Below are positions 16,888-24,212 of a stretch of DNA of 64,000 bases, piece by piece (within the stretch, counting starts at the first letter, position 1; each line of letters begins with the position of its first letter). This DNA comes from Haloglomus litoreum (GTDB lineage: Archaea; Halobacteriota; Halobacteria; Halobacteriales; Haloarculaceae). The notes beneath the pieces are model-generated. The model saw only the letters and a list, made by a program, of their open reading frames with translations. It searched no databases and had not been told where the DNA came from. A program made the position numbers and the translations under genes. The stretch is taken from positions 1,736,001 through 1,800,000 of the forward strand of contig NZ_CP119988.1 of assembly GCF_029338515.1 (NCBI RefSeq), given 5' to 3'.

Positions 16888-17460
16888 TCACTCGGATTCC
16901 CGTCGCCGGAAGTCGTCGCCGCCGCGGGCGCAGAGCCTGGCCACGCGGACGGGTTCGGGGCGGCCGCCTTCGGGGGTGAACCGGGCCACCACCTCGCGGG
17001 CCGTCTCGTCGTCGCAACCGACCGCCCGGACGAAGCAGGTCTCGTCGTTGACAGTCACCCGTTCGCGGGGCGGCTGGCGCTCGTAGACCGAGAGCCGGCG
17101 CTCGCGCCCGTCGGGGTCGTCGGCGAACGCATCGCGGAGCGCCGGCTCCAGCCCGTCGCTCGCCTCGAAGGAGACCGACAGCACCGGCCGCTCGACGGCC
17201 TCGTGGATGGCGTGCAGGTCGAGGACGTTGAACCACGCGGGGGCGATGCCCGCCACGATGACGTACCGGACGTCCTCCCGGTCGAGAAGCCCCCAGCAGT
17301 CGACGACCGTGTCGGTAGCGTCCGTGCCGCCGACCGTCCAGGAATCCAGTACGAGGTCCTCGAAGGTGCGGTCCGCGCGGACCACGGCCCCGGCGACGGT
17401 CGCCGACCGGTCCCCCGCGGCCGACTCGGCCACGCCGAGCGCGCGGACCCCGTCCGTCAC
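16888..17460 (-). CDS. DUF99 (UPF0215) family protein, endonuclease V-like fold
   Basis: 190 residues from a GTG start. RALGVAESAAGDRSATVAGAVVR and LDSWTVGGTDATDTVVD, then VRYVIVAGIAPAWFNVLDL, match the archaeal DUF99 family, whose fold resembles endonuclease V/RNase H; catalytic activity in the family is not established to my knowledge. It begins 1 nt after the stop of the small DUF5786 gene and is almost certainly co-transcribed with it. Confidence 0.8.
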   Translation of the reverse strand: MTDGVRALGVAESAAGDRSATVAGAVVRADRTFEDLVLDSWTVGGTDATDTVVDCWGLLDREDVRYVIVAGIAPAWFNVLDLHAIHEAVERPVLSVSFEASDGLEPALRDAFADDPDGRERRLSVYERQPPRERVTVNDETCFVRAVGCDDETAREVVARFTPEGGRPEPVRVARLCARGGDDFRRRESE

Positions 17461-17461
17461 C

Positions 17462-17665
17462 TCAGGAACCCTGCTCTTCCTGCTGGTCCTTGATGTCCTT
17501 GAGCTTGTTCAGCAACTCGTCGCTGTCCGTGTCCCCGAACTCGTAGTTCACGTCGCCGCGGTGGTCGTGTTCGGCCGTGTTCATCCCCTCCTCGTCCTCG
17601 AAGTCGGTGTCGATCTCCTGGTTCTCCTGTTCCGACTCGTCGTAGCTCCCGAAGCCCATGTCCAT
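17462..17665 (-). CDS. DUF5786 small acidic protein
   Basis: 67 residues beginning MDMGFGSYDESEQENQEI, highly acidic, with a C-terminal helix DELLNKLKDIKDQQ. This is the typical haloarchaeal DUF5786 pattern (short, acidic, MGxYDE start, amphipathic end). A TATA box centred 27 bp before the ATG supports the start and a leaderless message. Probably intrinsically disordered; function unknown. Operon with the DUF99 gene. Confidence 0.85.
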   Translation of the reverse strand: MDMGFGSYDESEQENQEIDTDFEDEEGMNTAEHDHRGDVNYEFGDTDSDELLNKLKDIKDQQEEQGS

Positions 17666-17687
17666 CCGACCCTAGTGAATTGTTCGT

Positions 17688-17695
17688 GATAAATG
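17688..17695 (-). promoter_or_regulatory. TATA box of the DUF5786-DUF99 operon
   Basis: The minus strand reads CATTTATC, centred about 27 bp before the ATG at 17665. Confidence 0.5.
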
Positions 17696-17807
17696 GTGCG
17701 CCGGTCACCGGGTGGGACTGTTACGTCGGCGAGCCGACCCGAGTGAAACGTTGACAGGGTTCCGTCCGGTCGACGTCTTCTCCGCCTCGAACCGTTCGTC
17801 CGGCCCG

Positions 17808-18665
17808 CTATACGTAGATGTAGCCCTCGATCGGGTCGCACCGTGCGCGGTCGATCGCGAGGTCGGGCAGGTTCCGCGCCACGGCCACTGCACCGACGAG
17901 CGCGTCGAGCGCGTCGCCGCCGCTGTCGGCGAGGATGCGCTCACGGGAGACCCCCTCCAGCGTCACGCCACGGTCGAGCACCCCGTCGAGGATACGCTCG
18001 CGTCGGGTGCGCGCTCCGGGATACTGGTCGCCCTTGTACTTGCGGTCGGGGAGGCCGAGGTCGCGCAGGGTCGCCGCGGGGTACACCTCGACCAGCGAGG
18101 GGTCGGCGACATCGGGAATCATCGGCCGGACGGCGACGGCGTCGCGCTCGACGAGTGGCCCGACCAGGTCCCGGAGGCCGTGGAGTGTCTGGTAGCGGGT
18201 GATGAACGAGTACGGCGAGGAGGCACCAGTCGGGCCGTCGGTGGCGCGCTTCAGTTCGACGCCGTCGGCGTCGCTGCCGCGGGCCCGCTCCTTCAGTGCC
18301 GACTGGAACGACCGGCCGTCGGCGTCGGCGAACGTCTCGCGGACCCACTCGAGAGCCGCCCGCCAGTCGCCAGTCGCCGTCACCTCGTCGGGGAGCACCG
18401 TCGCCGGGAGCCCGAACGAGCAGTCCAGCCCCGTCACCTGCCGTGCCGTCGCGCCCCCGTGCTCGCCGCGGAGGAACCGCCTGAGTCCCTCGAGCACCGG
18501 CTCGCGGCCGGTGGCGTCGAACGCCTCGCTCGCCGGGCGCGCGGCCGTGACGCGGAGTTCGAGGTCGCCGTCGGCCGACGGGCTCCCCGGACACCGTCCG
18601 GAGACGAGCCAGATGTCCTCCCCGGGCTCCGCACTCCCGCTGAAGTCGACGCCGTGGACGTGCAC
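17808..18665 (-). CDS. DUF429 family predicted nuclease
   Basis: 285 residues from a GTG (HVHGVDFSGS...). The opening G-V-D-F-S-G strand and the later GLDCSFGLPATV and VEVYPAATLRDLG blocks correspond to the DUF429 RNase H-like fold, with the acidic residues of the first strand (VDFS) and the late DALDALVGAVAVA helix providing the expected metal-site Asp positions. No ATG precedes the domain until 18923, which would add 86 unlikely residues. It is divergent from the first Tat lipoprotein gene; no functional link is evident. Confidence 0.75.
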   Translation of the reverse strand: MHVHGVDFSGSAEPGEDIWLVSGRCPGSPSADGDLELRVTAARPASEAFDATGREPVLEGLRRFLRGEHGGATARQVTGLDCSFGLPATVLPDEVTATGDWRAALEWVRETFADADGRSFQSALKERARGSDADGVELKRATDGPTGASSPYSFITRYQTLHGLRDLVGPLVERDAVAVRPMIPDVADPSLVEVYPAATLRDLGLPDRKYKGDQYPGARTRRERILDGVLDRGVTLEGVSRERILADSGGDALDALVGAVAVARNLPDLAIDRARCDPIEGYIYV

Positions 18666-18805
18666 GGTCGTACCTGGCGCGGCGGCATCGAGAATCCGTC
18701 GCCCGGCCGCTCCGTGCCGTTCGGAACGGGGTCGGCGGGAGGGTGGCCGGTTCCCGAGGTGGAGACACCGAAGACACTTACCGGAGCAGGCGGCACCGGC
18801 TGGTG

Positions 18806-20908
18806 ATGAGTCCCAAACGTCGCGACGTCCTCCGTGCCGGGGGCGTCGCAGCCCTCCTGAGTGGCGGCCTCGCCGGCTGTATCGAGGACGCCACGGACGC
18901 GCCCGGTGAGGAGCGACCCCCATACGCCGACTGGCTGTTCGACACGGGGACCCTGTTCGAGGCGTCGTTCCGCGGCTTCTACAGTGTCGACGTGACCGCC
19001 TACCGCGAGCAGCAGGCCGCCCTGCCGGCCCCGTTCAACGAGACCGTCGAGCGGGTCGCCCGGGAGTACGACGGCGTCGCGGTCGATGACTTCGACCGGG
19101 TGACCGGGCTCGGTGCGTTCGCCGACCCCGACCCAGACGACCACGGCGACGAGCAGTACGTCATGACGAGTGTCGGGGCCGGTAGCTTCGACGTCGGTGC
19201 CGTGAGCGATGCCGTCGCGTCGGAGACGTCGCTCGAAGCGGCCGGGAGCCTCGAGGGGTACGACCTCTACACGGAGCGCAACCGCTACCGGCCGGGGGAG
19301 ACACAGGCGGCCGCCGTCGCCGACGACGCGGTTATCCTGGCGCTGGCGAACGCCGGCGGCGGCTACCGCGATTCGCCGGCGGGCGAGACCCCGCCGGAAC
19401 CATCCGGAACCCCGGCGGGCGGGGTGAGTGCCGAACGGGCCGCCGAACTGCACGCCGAGGCGGGCGCCGACGGCTCCGGTGGACTCCTCGCCGCGAACGA
19501 CCGGCTCGGCCGGCTCGCCGACGCACTCGACGGCCCAATCGTCGGCGGCCTGGCGTTCGACGCGTCCACGCTCCGCGAACGGCTCGGGTTCCACCGGCCC
19601 GATGCCAGGACCGCCACGCCGGCGGCGGACGGCCGCGACGGGAACGACGACGGCGGGGCCACCAGCGAGACGCCCCCACCCACGCCGACGGTGAGCGACT
19701 CCGGCCCCAGTCCGGTCGAGCGCCACCTCCGGCGGGTCACGCTGGGGCTGACGGCGTTCGGCGGGAGCGCCGACGCCTCGGGCGCCAGCAGCGGCGAGGT
19801 CGTCTTCCGGCTGCTGTACGAGGACGAGTCCGCCGCGAGCGACGGGGCCGACGCGGTGCGGGGCCTCCGGGACGCGCTCCGCGCCGAGACGGAGGCGTTC
19901 ACCGTGCCCGAGGTCGGCGTGACGGCCGACGGTGCGGCCGTCGCGGTGACGGTCACGGGCGACCCGTCGGCGTTCTACGAGGAACTGGGCTTCGGCGGCC
20001 GCGAGGAGCCCCGGCCGCGCGCGCCACAGGTCTCGTTCACCTTCGACCGGCGCGAGGACGGCCGCGTGACCGTCACGCACGACGGCGGCGACGAGGTCGG
20101 CACGGAGGGCACCATCGGGCTCCTCTACGAATCCGAGGACGAGGGCATCGAGCGCCGGTGGCAGCCCGACGACGGGTCCGTCACCGCCGGCGACTCGATC
20201 ACGACGGACCGGCCGGTCACCGGGATGCTCCGGGTCATCTGGACCTCCGCGAACGGTGGTTCGTCGGCGACGCTGGGGCTCTACCGCCCGCCGGAGGGGG
20301 ATGAGGTCCCCCGGGTCGCCTTCGCCTTCGAGATCGACGCCGAGAACCGGGTCACCGTCACGCACGAGGGCGGCGACGCCATCGACCGGTCCCTCGTCGT
20401 GGTCTACGACGCTCTGGGAGGCAGCGGCAAGGAGCTGTGGGAGCCCGACGACGGTGCCATCACCGCCGGCGACTCGTTCACCACCGAGAACGGCCTCGCG
20501 GAGGACGGCTCCGTGCGGGTCCTGTGGGACGGCCCCGACCCCACCGTCCTGGCGGAGTACCACACCGGGGCGACGCCGACGCCCCGTCGCACCCGGACAG
20601 CCTCGGCCGACGACACGCCGACGCGTACGCCCCGCGAGCGGACGGACACGGCGACGCCCCGGGAGACGACCGAGACGCGGACCGCGACACCGCGAGAGTC
20701 GACCGAGACGCGGACCGCGACGCCCCGGGAGGCCACAGAGACCCGGACCACGACGCCGCAGCGGACGCGGACCACGACGGCGGAGGACCGGGGAACCCCG
20801 ACCCGGACGGCGACCGACACGGGGACCGGGACCGCCACGGACACCCCGACCGCCACCGAATCCGCGACCCCGACCCCCGTCGAGGACGGGACGCCGACCA
20901 CGAACTGA
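18806..20908 (+). CDS. Tat lipoprotein with two pilin-like beta domains and a Thr-rich tail
   Basis: 700 residues. Tat signal (Arg5-Arg6) and lipobox GLAGC with Cys25 place it outside the membrane. Residues about 30-390 form an unrecognised domain that shares motifs with the next gene. Two homologous beta domains follow (PQVSFTFDRREDGRVTVTHD and PRVAFAFEIDAENRVTVTHE), each with a W-P/E-D-D-G...AGDS closing motif; they resemble the mature part of haloarchaeal type IV pilins. The last 110 residues are a Thr/Arg/Pro stalk or linker with an 11-residue tandem repeat. Function unknown; cell-surface location is well supported. Confidence 0.8.
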   Translation: MSPKRRDVLRAGGVAALLSGGLAGCIEDATDAPGEERPPYADWLFDTGTLFEASFRGFYSVDVTAYREQQAALPAPFNETVERVAREYDGVAVDDFDRVTGLGAFADPDPDDHGDEQYVMTSVGAGSFDVGAVSDAVASETSLEAAGSLEGYDLYTERNRYRPGETQAAAVADDAVILALANAGGGYRDSPAGETPPEPSGTPAGGVSAERAAELHAEAGADGSGGLLAANDRLGRLADALDGPIVGGLAFDASTLRERLGFHRPDARTATPAADGRDGNDDGGATSETPPPTPTVSDSGPSPVERHLRRVTLGLTAFGGSADASGASSGEVVFRLLYEDESAASDGADAVRGLRDALRAETEAFTVPEVGVTADGAAVAVTVTGDPSAFYEELGFGGREEPRPRAPQVSFTFDRREDGRVTVTHDGGDEVGTEGTIGLLYESEDEGIERRWQPDDGSVTAGDSITTDRPVTGMLRVIWTSANGGSSATLGLYRPPEGDEVPRVAFAFEIDAENRVTVTHEGGDAIDRSLVVVYDALGGSGKELWEPDDGAITAGDSFTTENGLAEDGSVRVLWDGPDPTVLAEYHTGATPTPRRTRTASADDTPTRTPRERTDTATPRETTETRTATPRESTETRTATPREATETRTTTPQRTRTTTAEDRGTPTRTATDTGTGTATDTPTATESATPTPVEDGTPTTN
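20663..20761 (+). repeat. 33-bp (11-residue) tandem repeat in the lipoprotein tail
   Basis: Three in-frame units at 20663-20695, 20696-20728 and 20729-20761 encode E-x-T-E-T-R-T-x-T-P-R/Q. The flanking sequence is similarly Thr-rich. Such segments in haloarchaeal surface proteins are often O-glycosylated spacers. Confidence 0.8.
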
Positions 20909-20992
20909 GCCGCGGAACCCGCCGGCCGGCGGGGGGTTACAGCCGACGATTCGAACACAAGACGTTTGCCGGGCCTGCCTGAACGAGCGGTA

Positions 20993-22405
20993 ATGGCTCC
21001 CGACAGACGCGACGTCCTCCGCGCGAGCGGCGGGTTCGCAGCCCTCCTGACCGGCCTGGCGGGCTGTACCGAGCAGATCGACGACGCGACCGGCGGCGGT
21101 GGCCCGCAGCCCCCGGGATACGCGAGCACGCTGCTCGACCCGGCTGCCCTGGTGTCGACCGAGTCGCGGTTGTTCGTCTCGGTCGACGCGTCGGCCTACG
21201 CAGAGCAGAAGGCCGCGCTCCCGCAGCAGTTCCGCGAGAGCGTCGACCAGACGACGAGCGACATCGAGGGGACCGACCCCACCGACGCCGACCGCGTGAG
21301 CGCGGTGTTCGGCACCGACCCGGGCGAACGACGGGAGTACGGCGACGAGTCGAGCGTCTACTCCGGCATCGCGACCGGGAGTTTCGACGCCGAGACGCTC
21401 CGCTCGCAGGCCGAGAGCGGCGAGCGCCTGACCAGCCGTGGCGAGTACGAGGGATACAGCCTCTACGGTGGCCCCAGCGAGTACGACTACACCCGGACGA
21501 CGGCGGTGGCCATCTCGGCCGAGGCACTGGTCGGCGCGACGGTGGACGTTCCCGACCCGAGCGGGGGGTCGGACGGATCGGAGCTGAGCGCCACCCCCGA
21601 CGGCGCCACCACCGCCATCGACGCGGTGAAGGCCCACATCGACACGTTCGGTGGCGGCGGGAGTCCGCTCGCCGATGCCGACCTCGCGACGGAGATGCTC
21701 GCACAGACGGACGGGAGCCCGCTCATCGCCGGGGCGCTCACCGACGGCGCGACCATCCGGCGGAGCTACTTCGGCGACGGCCAGGGCGGCACGCGCGAGC
21801 CCGAGGACGAACTCGGCCGCGACGTCATGGCACTCACGCAGGACCTGGCCGGCGTCGTGGGCACGGGCGCAGCCCCCGAGACCACCTCGGCCGAGACCAC
21901 CGTCCGGCTGTACTACGACAGCGAGGACGTGGTGAGCGACCGGGCCGAGACGCTCCGGTCGGCCATCGAGACGGCGAAGGCCCGCTCCGACGACGTGACG
22001 CCCCCGGAGACGGAGGTCGGCACGCAGGGCCAGGCGGTCCTCCTCACCATCACGGGCGACCCGCAGCGGCTCTCCGAGGAGTTCGGCTTCGGCGAGTCGA
22101 GCGGCGGCGGGAGTTCCCGTGGCACGCCCGTCGAGGCTCCGCAGGTCGCGTTCGCCTTCGAGTACGCCAGCGACGGCACGCTGACGATCCAACACGAGGG
22201 CGGGGACACCGTGACCACGGACCTCGACGTCAGGTACGAGGCCGACGGGGAGGTACAGATGGAGACTTGGACCGCCCCCGAGGACGGCATCTCGGCCGGC
22301 GAGACCTACACCACGGACATGGCGGTCGACTCCGGGAGCGATGTCCTCGTTCTCTGGCGCGGCGAGAACGCGAGCGCGGTGCTGGCGCAGTCCGAGGCGC
22401 CCTGA
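20993..22405 (+). CDS. Tat lipoprotein with one pilin-like beta domain (paralogue of the upstream gene)
   Basis: 470 residues, Tat signal with Arg5-Arg6 and lipobox GLAGC at Cys25; the signal peptide is nearly identical to that of the gene at 18806 (RRDVLRA..GFAALLTGLAGC). The body shares V-S/D-A-Y-x-E-Q-x-A-A-L-P, YEGYxLY and V-x-I/V-T-G-D-P motifs with that protein. A single terminal beta domain (PQVAFAFEYASDGTLTIQHE) is present and the Thr-rich tail is missing. The pair arose by tandem duplication. No function is recognised. Confidence 0.8.
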   Translation: MAPDRRDVLRASGGFAALLTGLAGCTEQIDDATGGGGPQPPGYASTLLDPAALVSTESRLFVSVDASAYAEQKAALPQQFRESVDQTTSDIEGTDPTDADRVSAVFGTDPGERREYGDESSVYSGIATGSFDAETLRSQAESGERLTSRGEYEGYSLYGGPSEYDYTRTTAVAISAEALVGATVDVPDPSGGSDGSELSATPDGATTAIDAVKAHIDTFGGGGSPLADADLATEMLAQTDGSPLIAGALTDGATIRRSYFGDGQGGTREPEDELGRDVMALTQDLAGVVGTGAAPETTSAETTVRLYYDSEDVVSDRAETLRSAIETAKARSDDVTPPETEVGTQGQAVLLTITGDPQRLSEEFGFGESSGGGSSRGTPVEAPQVAFAFEYASDGTLTIQHEGGDTVTTDLDVRYEADGEVQMETWTAPEDGISAGETYTTDMAVDSGSDVLVLWRGENASAVLAQSEAP

Positions 22406-22483
22406 CGCTCGTCACGTCTCCCTCCACACCACTCGCACGCCGCTGCCGAACGTTTGATACCCCCTGGGGCCCCCGGTCCGGGC

Positions 22484-23203
22484 ATGCAGGTCGAACTCCT
22501 CGATTGCACGCCGGACCCCGAGGAACTCGTCTGTCGCGCGGCCCGCGGTGACTACTCCTCGGACTGGGTCGGGAGCGACGTCCCGTTCGCCGAGGTGATG
22601 GAGCCGGTCGAGGGCGACACCATCGACGAGAAGAAGCAGACGCTGATGGACCACCTGATGCGCTCTGGCCACTGGGGACCGTTCGAGCACCCCTCCGCAA
22701 CGTTCGCCGTCCGCGGGGTCAGCCGCTCGTGCATGGCCCAGATCACCCGCCACCGCCACGCGTCCTTCGACGTGATGAGCCTCCGCTACGTCGAACTCTC
22801 CGGCGAGGAGCCCCTGGAGGAGCGGTTCACCTACCCCGAGACGTTCGAATCGGACGAGGTCGTCTCCCGGGAGGGCGTCGAGGAGATCGAGCTGTCAGCC
22901 GAGGAGCGCGGCGAACTCGCCGACGAGGTCTACCAGAAGTGCATCGACGCGTACACCGACCTCGTCGAGGCCGGCGTCCCGAAGGAGGACGCCCGGATGC
23001 TGCTCCCCATCGGGACGAAGGTGAACATGACCTTCTCGATGAACGCGCGGGCGCTGATGCACCTGCTCAACATGCGGATGAAGGGCGACGCCCAGTGGGA
23101 GGTCAGACACCTCTCCGAGCGCGTGCTGGAGGAGGCGAAGGAGTGGATGCCGTACACGTTCGAGCGGTACGAGGAGAAGCACCCGCAGCCGCTGTCGCCG
23201 TAG
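22484..23203 (+). CDS. thyX: flavin-dependent thymidylate synthase
   Basis: Makes dTMP from dUMP with methylenetetrahydrofolate (or its archaeal analogue), FAD and NADPH. The ThyX motif R-H-R-x7-S is present at residues 89-99 (RHRHASFDVMS), followed by LRY. Further family blocks are FEHPSATFAVRGVSRSC and LLPIGTKVNMTFSMNARAL with the dUMP-binding RALMHLLNMR. The ATG at 22484 gives 239 residues, normal for the family. Stands alone between lipoprotein genes. Confidence 0.96.
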   Translation: MQVELLDCTPDPEELVCRAARGDYSSDWVGSDVPFAEVMEPVEGDTIDEKKQTLMDHLMRSGHWGPFEHPSATFAVRGVSRSCMAQITRHRHASFDVMSLRYVELSGEEPLEERFTYPETFESDEVVSREGVEEIELSAEERGELADEVYQKCIDAYTDLVEAGVPKEDARMLLPIGTKVNMTFSMNARALMHLLNMRMKGDAQWEVRHLSERVLEEAKEWMPYTFERYEEKHPQPLSP

Positions 23204-23211
23204 CGGACCGG

Positions 23212-23847
23212 TCAGGGGTCGTCCGCCCCACCCGGCCACAGGGACACGACGCCCTCCGTGTCCACCACCGGTTCCGGGTGGTCCCACGCGAGGTAGTGGC
23301 GGAACCGGGGACGATGGGGGACGTCGAACACGAGCTGCAGGCGGACCGACTCCCCCGGCGCCAGGCCGTCGTACCACACGAGCGGGCGGATGCCAGGCGC
23401 GCCGTCCGGCTGGCGGAGGCGGTCGAAGGGCACGCCCCGGAGCGAGTGGAGGTGACGGTAGATTCCGCCCGCCAGCTGCAGCCGGAAGACGGTGTCACGG
23501 ACCGCCGGCAGCCGCTCGTCGCCGGTGTTCTCGATGGTGAAGTCGTAGGCGAGGTAGCGGCCGCGCTCGGGGTCGACGCTCGCGGTGCCGTCCTCTCCCT
23601 CGTAGGACACCGAGGCGAAGGCGGTCCAGCGCCGTGCCGTGACGCGGGTGCCGTCGGCGGCCGTCGCGCTCGCCCCGAGGACACGGGCGGCCGGAGCGGG
23701 GCCCGGACGCCGCGTCGGACTGGGGCTCGCGGTCGCCGTCGGTGTCCCCGCCAGGGAATCGTCGCCGTCGACCCCATCGCTGCAGCCGGCGACACAGAGC
23801 GCCGCGCCGGGGGCGAGCGCGCGCAGGACCCGGCGGCGGCTATGCAC
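23212..23847 (-). CDS. Tat lipoprotein, possible DUF4352-like domain
   Basis: 211 residues with triple Arg (4-6), hydrophobic core and lipobox CVAGC at Cys22, then a Thr/Pro linker. The mature domain has the order of an immunoglobulin-like fold with the recurring F-T-I-E-N-T-G-D strand and LVWYDGLAPGESVRLQLVFDVP near the end, which is the usual terminal strand of DUF4352-like extracellular domains. The assignment to that family is by pattern only. It converges with thyX, separated by 8 bp. Confidence 0.7.
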   Translation of the reverse strand: MHSRRRVLRALAPGAALCVAGCSDGVDGDDSLAGTPTATASPSPTRRPGPAPAARVLGASATAADGTRVTARRWTAFASVSYEGEDGTASVDPERGRYLAYDFTIENTGDERLPAVRDTVFRLQLAGGIYRHLHSLRGVPFDRLRQPDGAPGIRPLVWYDGLAPGESVRLQLVFDVPHRPRFRHYLAWDHPEPVVDTEGVVSLWPGGADDP

Positions 23848-24212
23848 ATCCGGTCATCGGCAGGTCCGGACAGGAAGGTTGTGGCTCGGCGGTATCGGGC
23901 CCCAGCTCCGTGTCCGTCACCGCCCCGTGATGTCGACCTCGCTAGCGGCGAAGGTGCCGCAGACGCCGCCGACGGTACTGAGGACGAGCACGTAGGCGGC
24001 GAGCAGCGCGCCCCCGGCCCTCTCGTCGTGCCGCCGGGTCGCCGGTACCGTCTGACATATCGGGCCGTTGCGCGCAGAGCGGCAAGAAATTCCCGCCGGC
24101 GGCCACGACGCCCGGCCGTCGACCGTCCAGGATGCCCGACCGTCGACCGGCCAGGTAACCGAACCACGACTCGGCGCGGGGATTAACGTGGACGGCGCCC
24201 GGAGGAACGCGC
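23848..24212. other. intergenic region holding one frameshifted small gene and a promoter
   Basis: 365 bp between a lipoprotein gene and the FAD/Fe-S dehydrogenase. The minus strand of 23917-24058 holds the broken membrane-protein frame described separately. A TATA-like GATTAACG at 24181-24188 lies about 29 bp before the ATG at 24213. A short direct repeat with GACCGTCGACCGxCCAGG character occurs near 24110-24155. No RNA gene was seen. Confidence 0.5.
23917..24058 (-). pseudogene. small one-helix membrane protein, apparently frameshifted
   Basis: A plausible start (MSDGTGDPAA) opens at 24058 in one frame, while a convincing membrane segment (GALLAAYVLVLSTVGGVCG) followed by TFAASEVDITGR and a stop lies in another frame of the same strand. 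The two parts join naturally at an ACCCGGCGGC stretch near 24020. The summed length of 142 nt is one base off a multiple of three. Either a genuine one-base indel or an assembly error; no functional assignment. Confidence 0.35.

Noticed and set aside
18434-22195. A 1253-residue open frame on the minus strand
   Set aside because: It is antisense to two well-supported lipoprotein genes with Tat signals and has no recognisable domain. Long antisense frames are expected in very GC-rich DNA.
23100-24186. Plus- and minus-strand frames of more than 350 residues across thyX and its neighbour
   Set aside because: They are frame shadows of thyX and the lipoprotein gene, and lack domain features.
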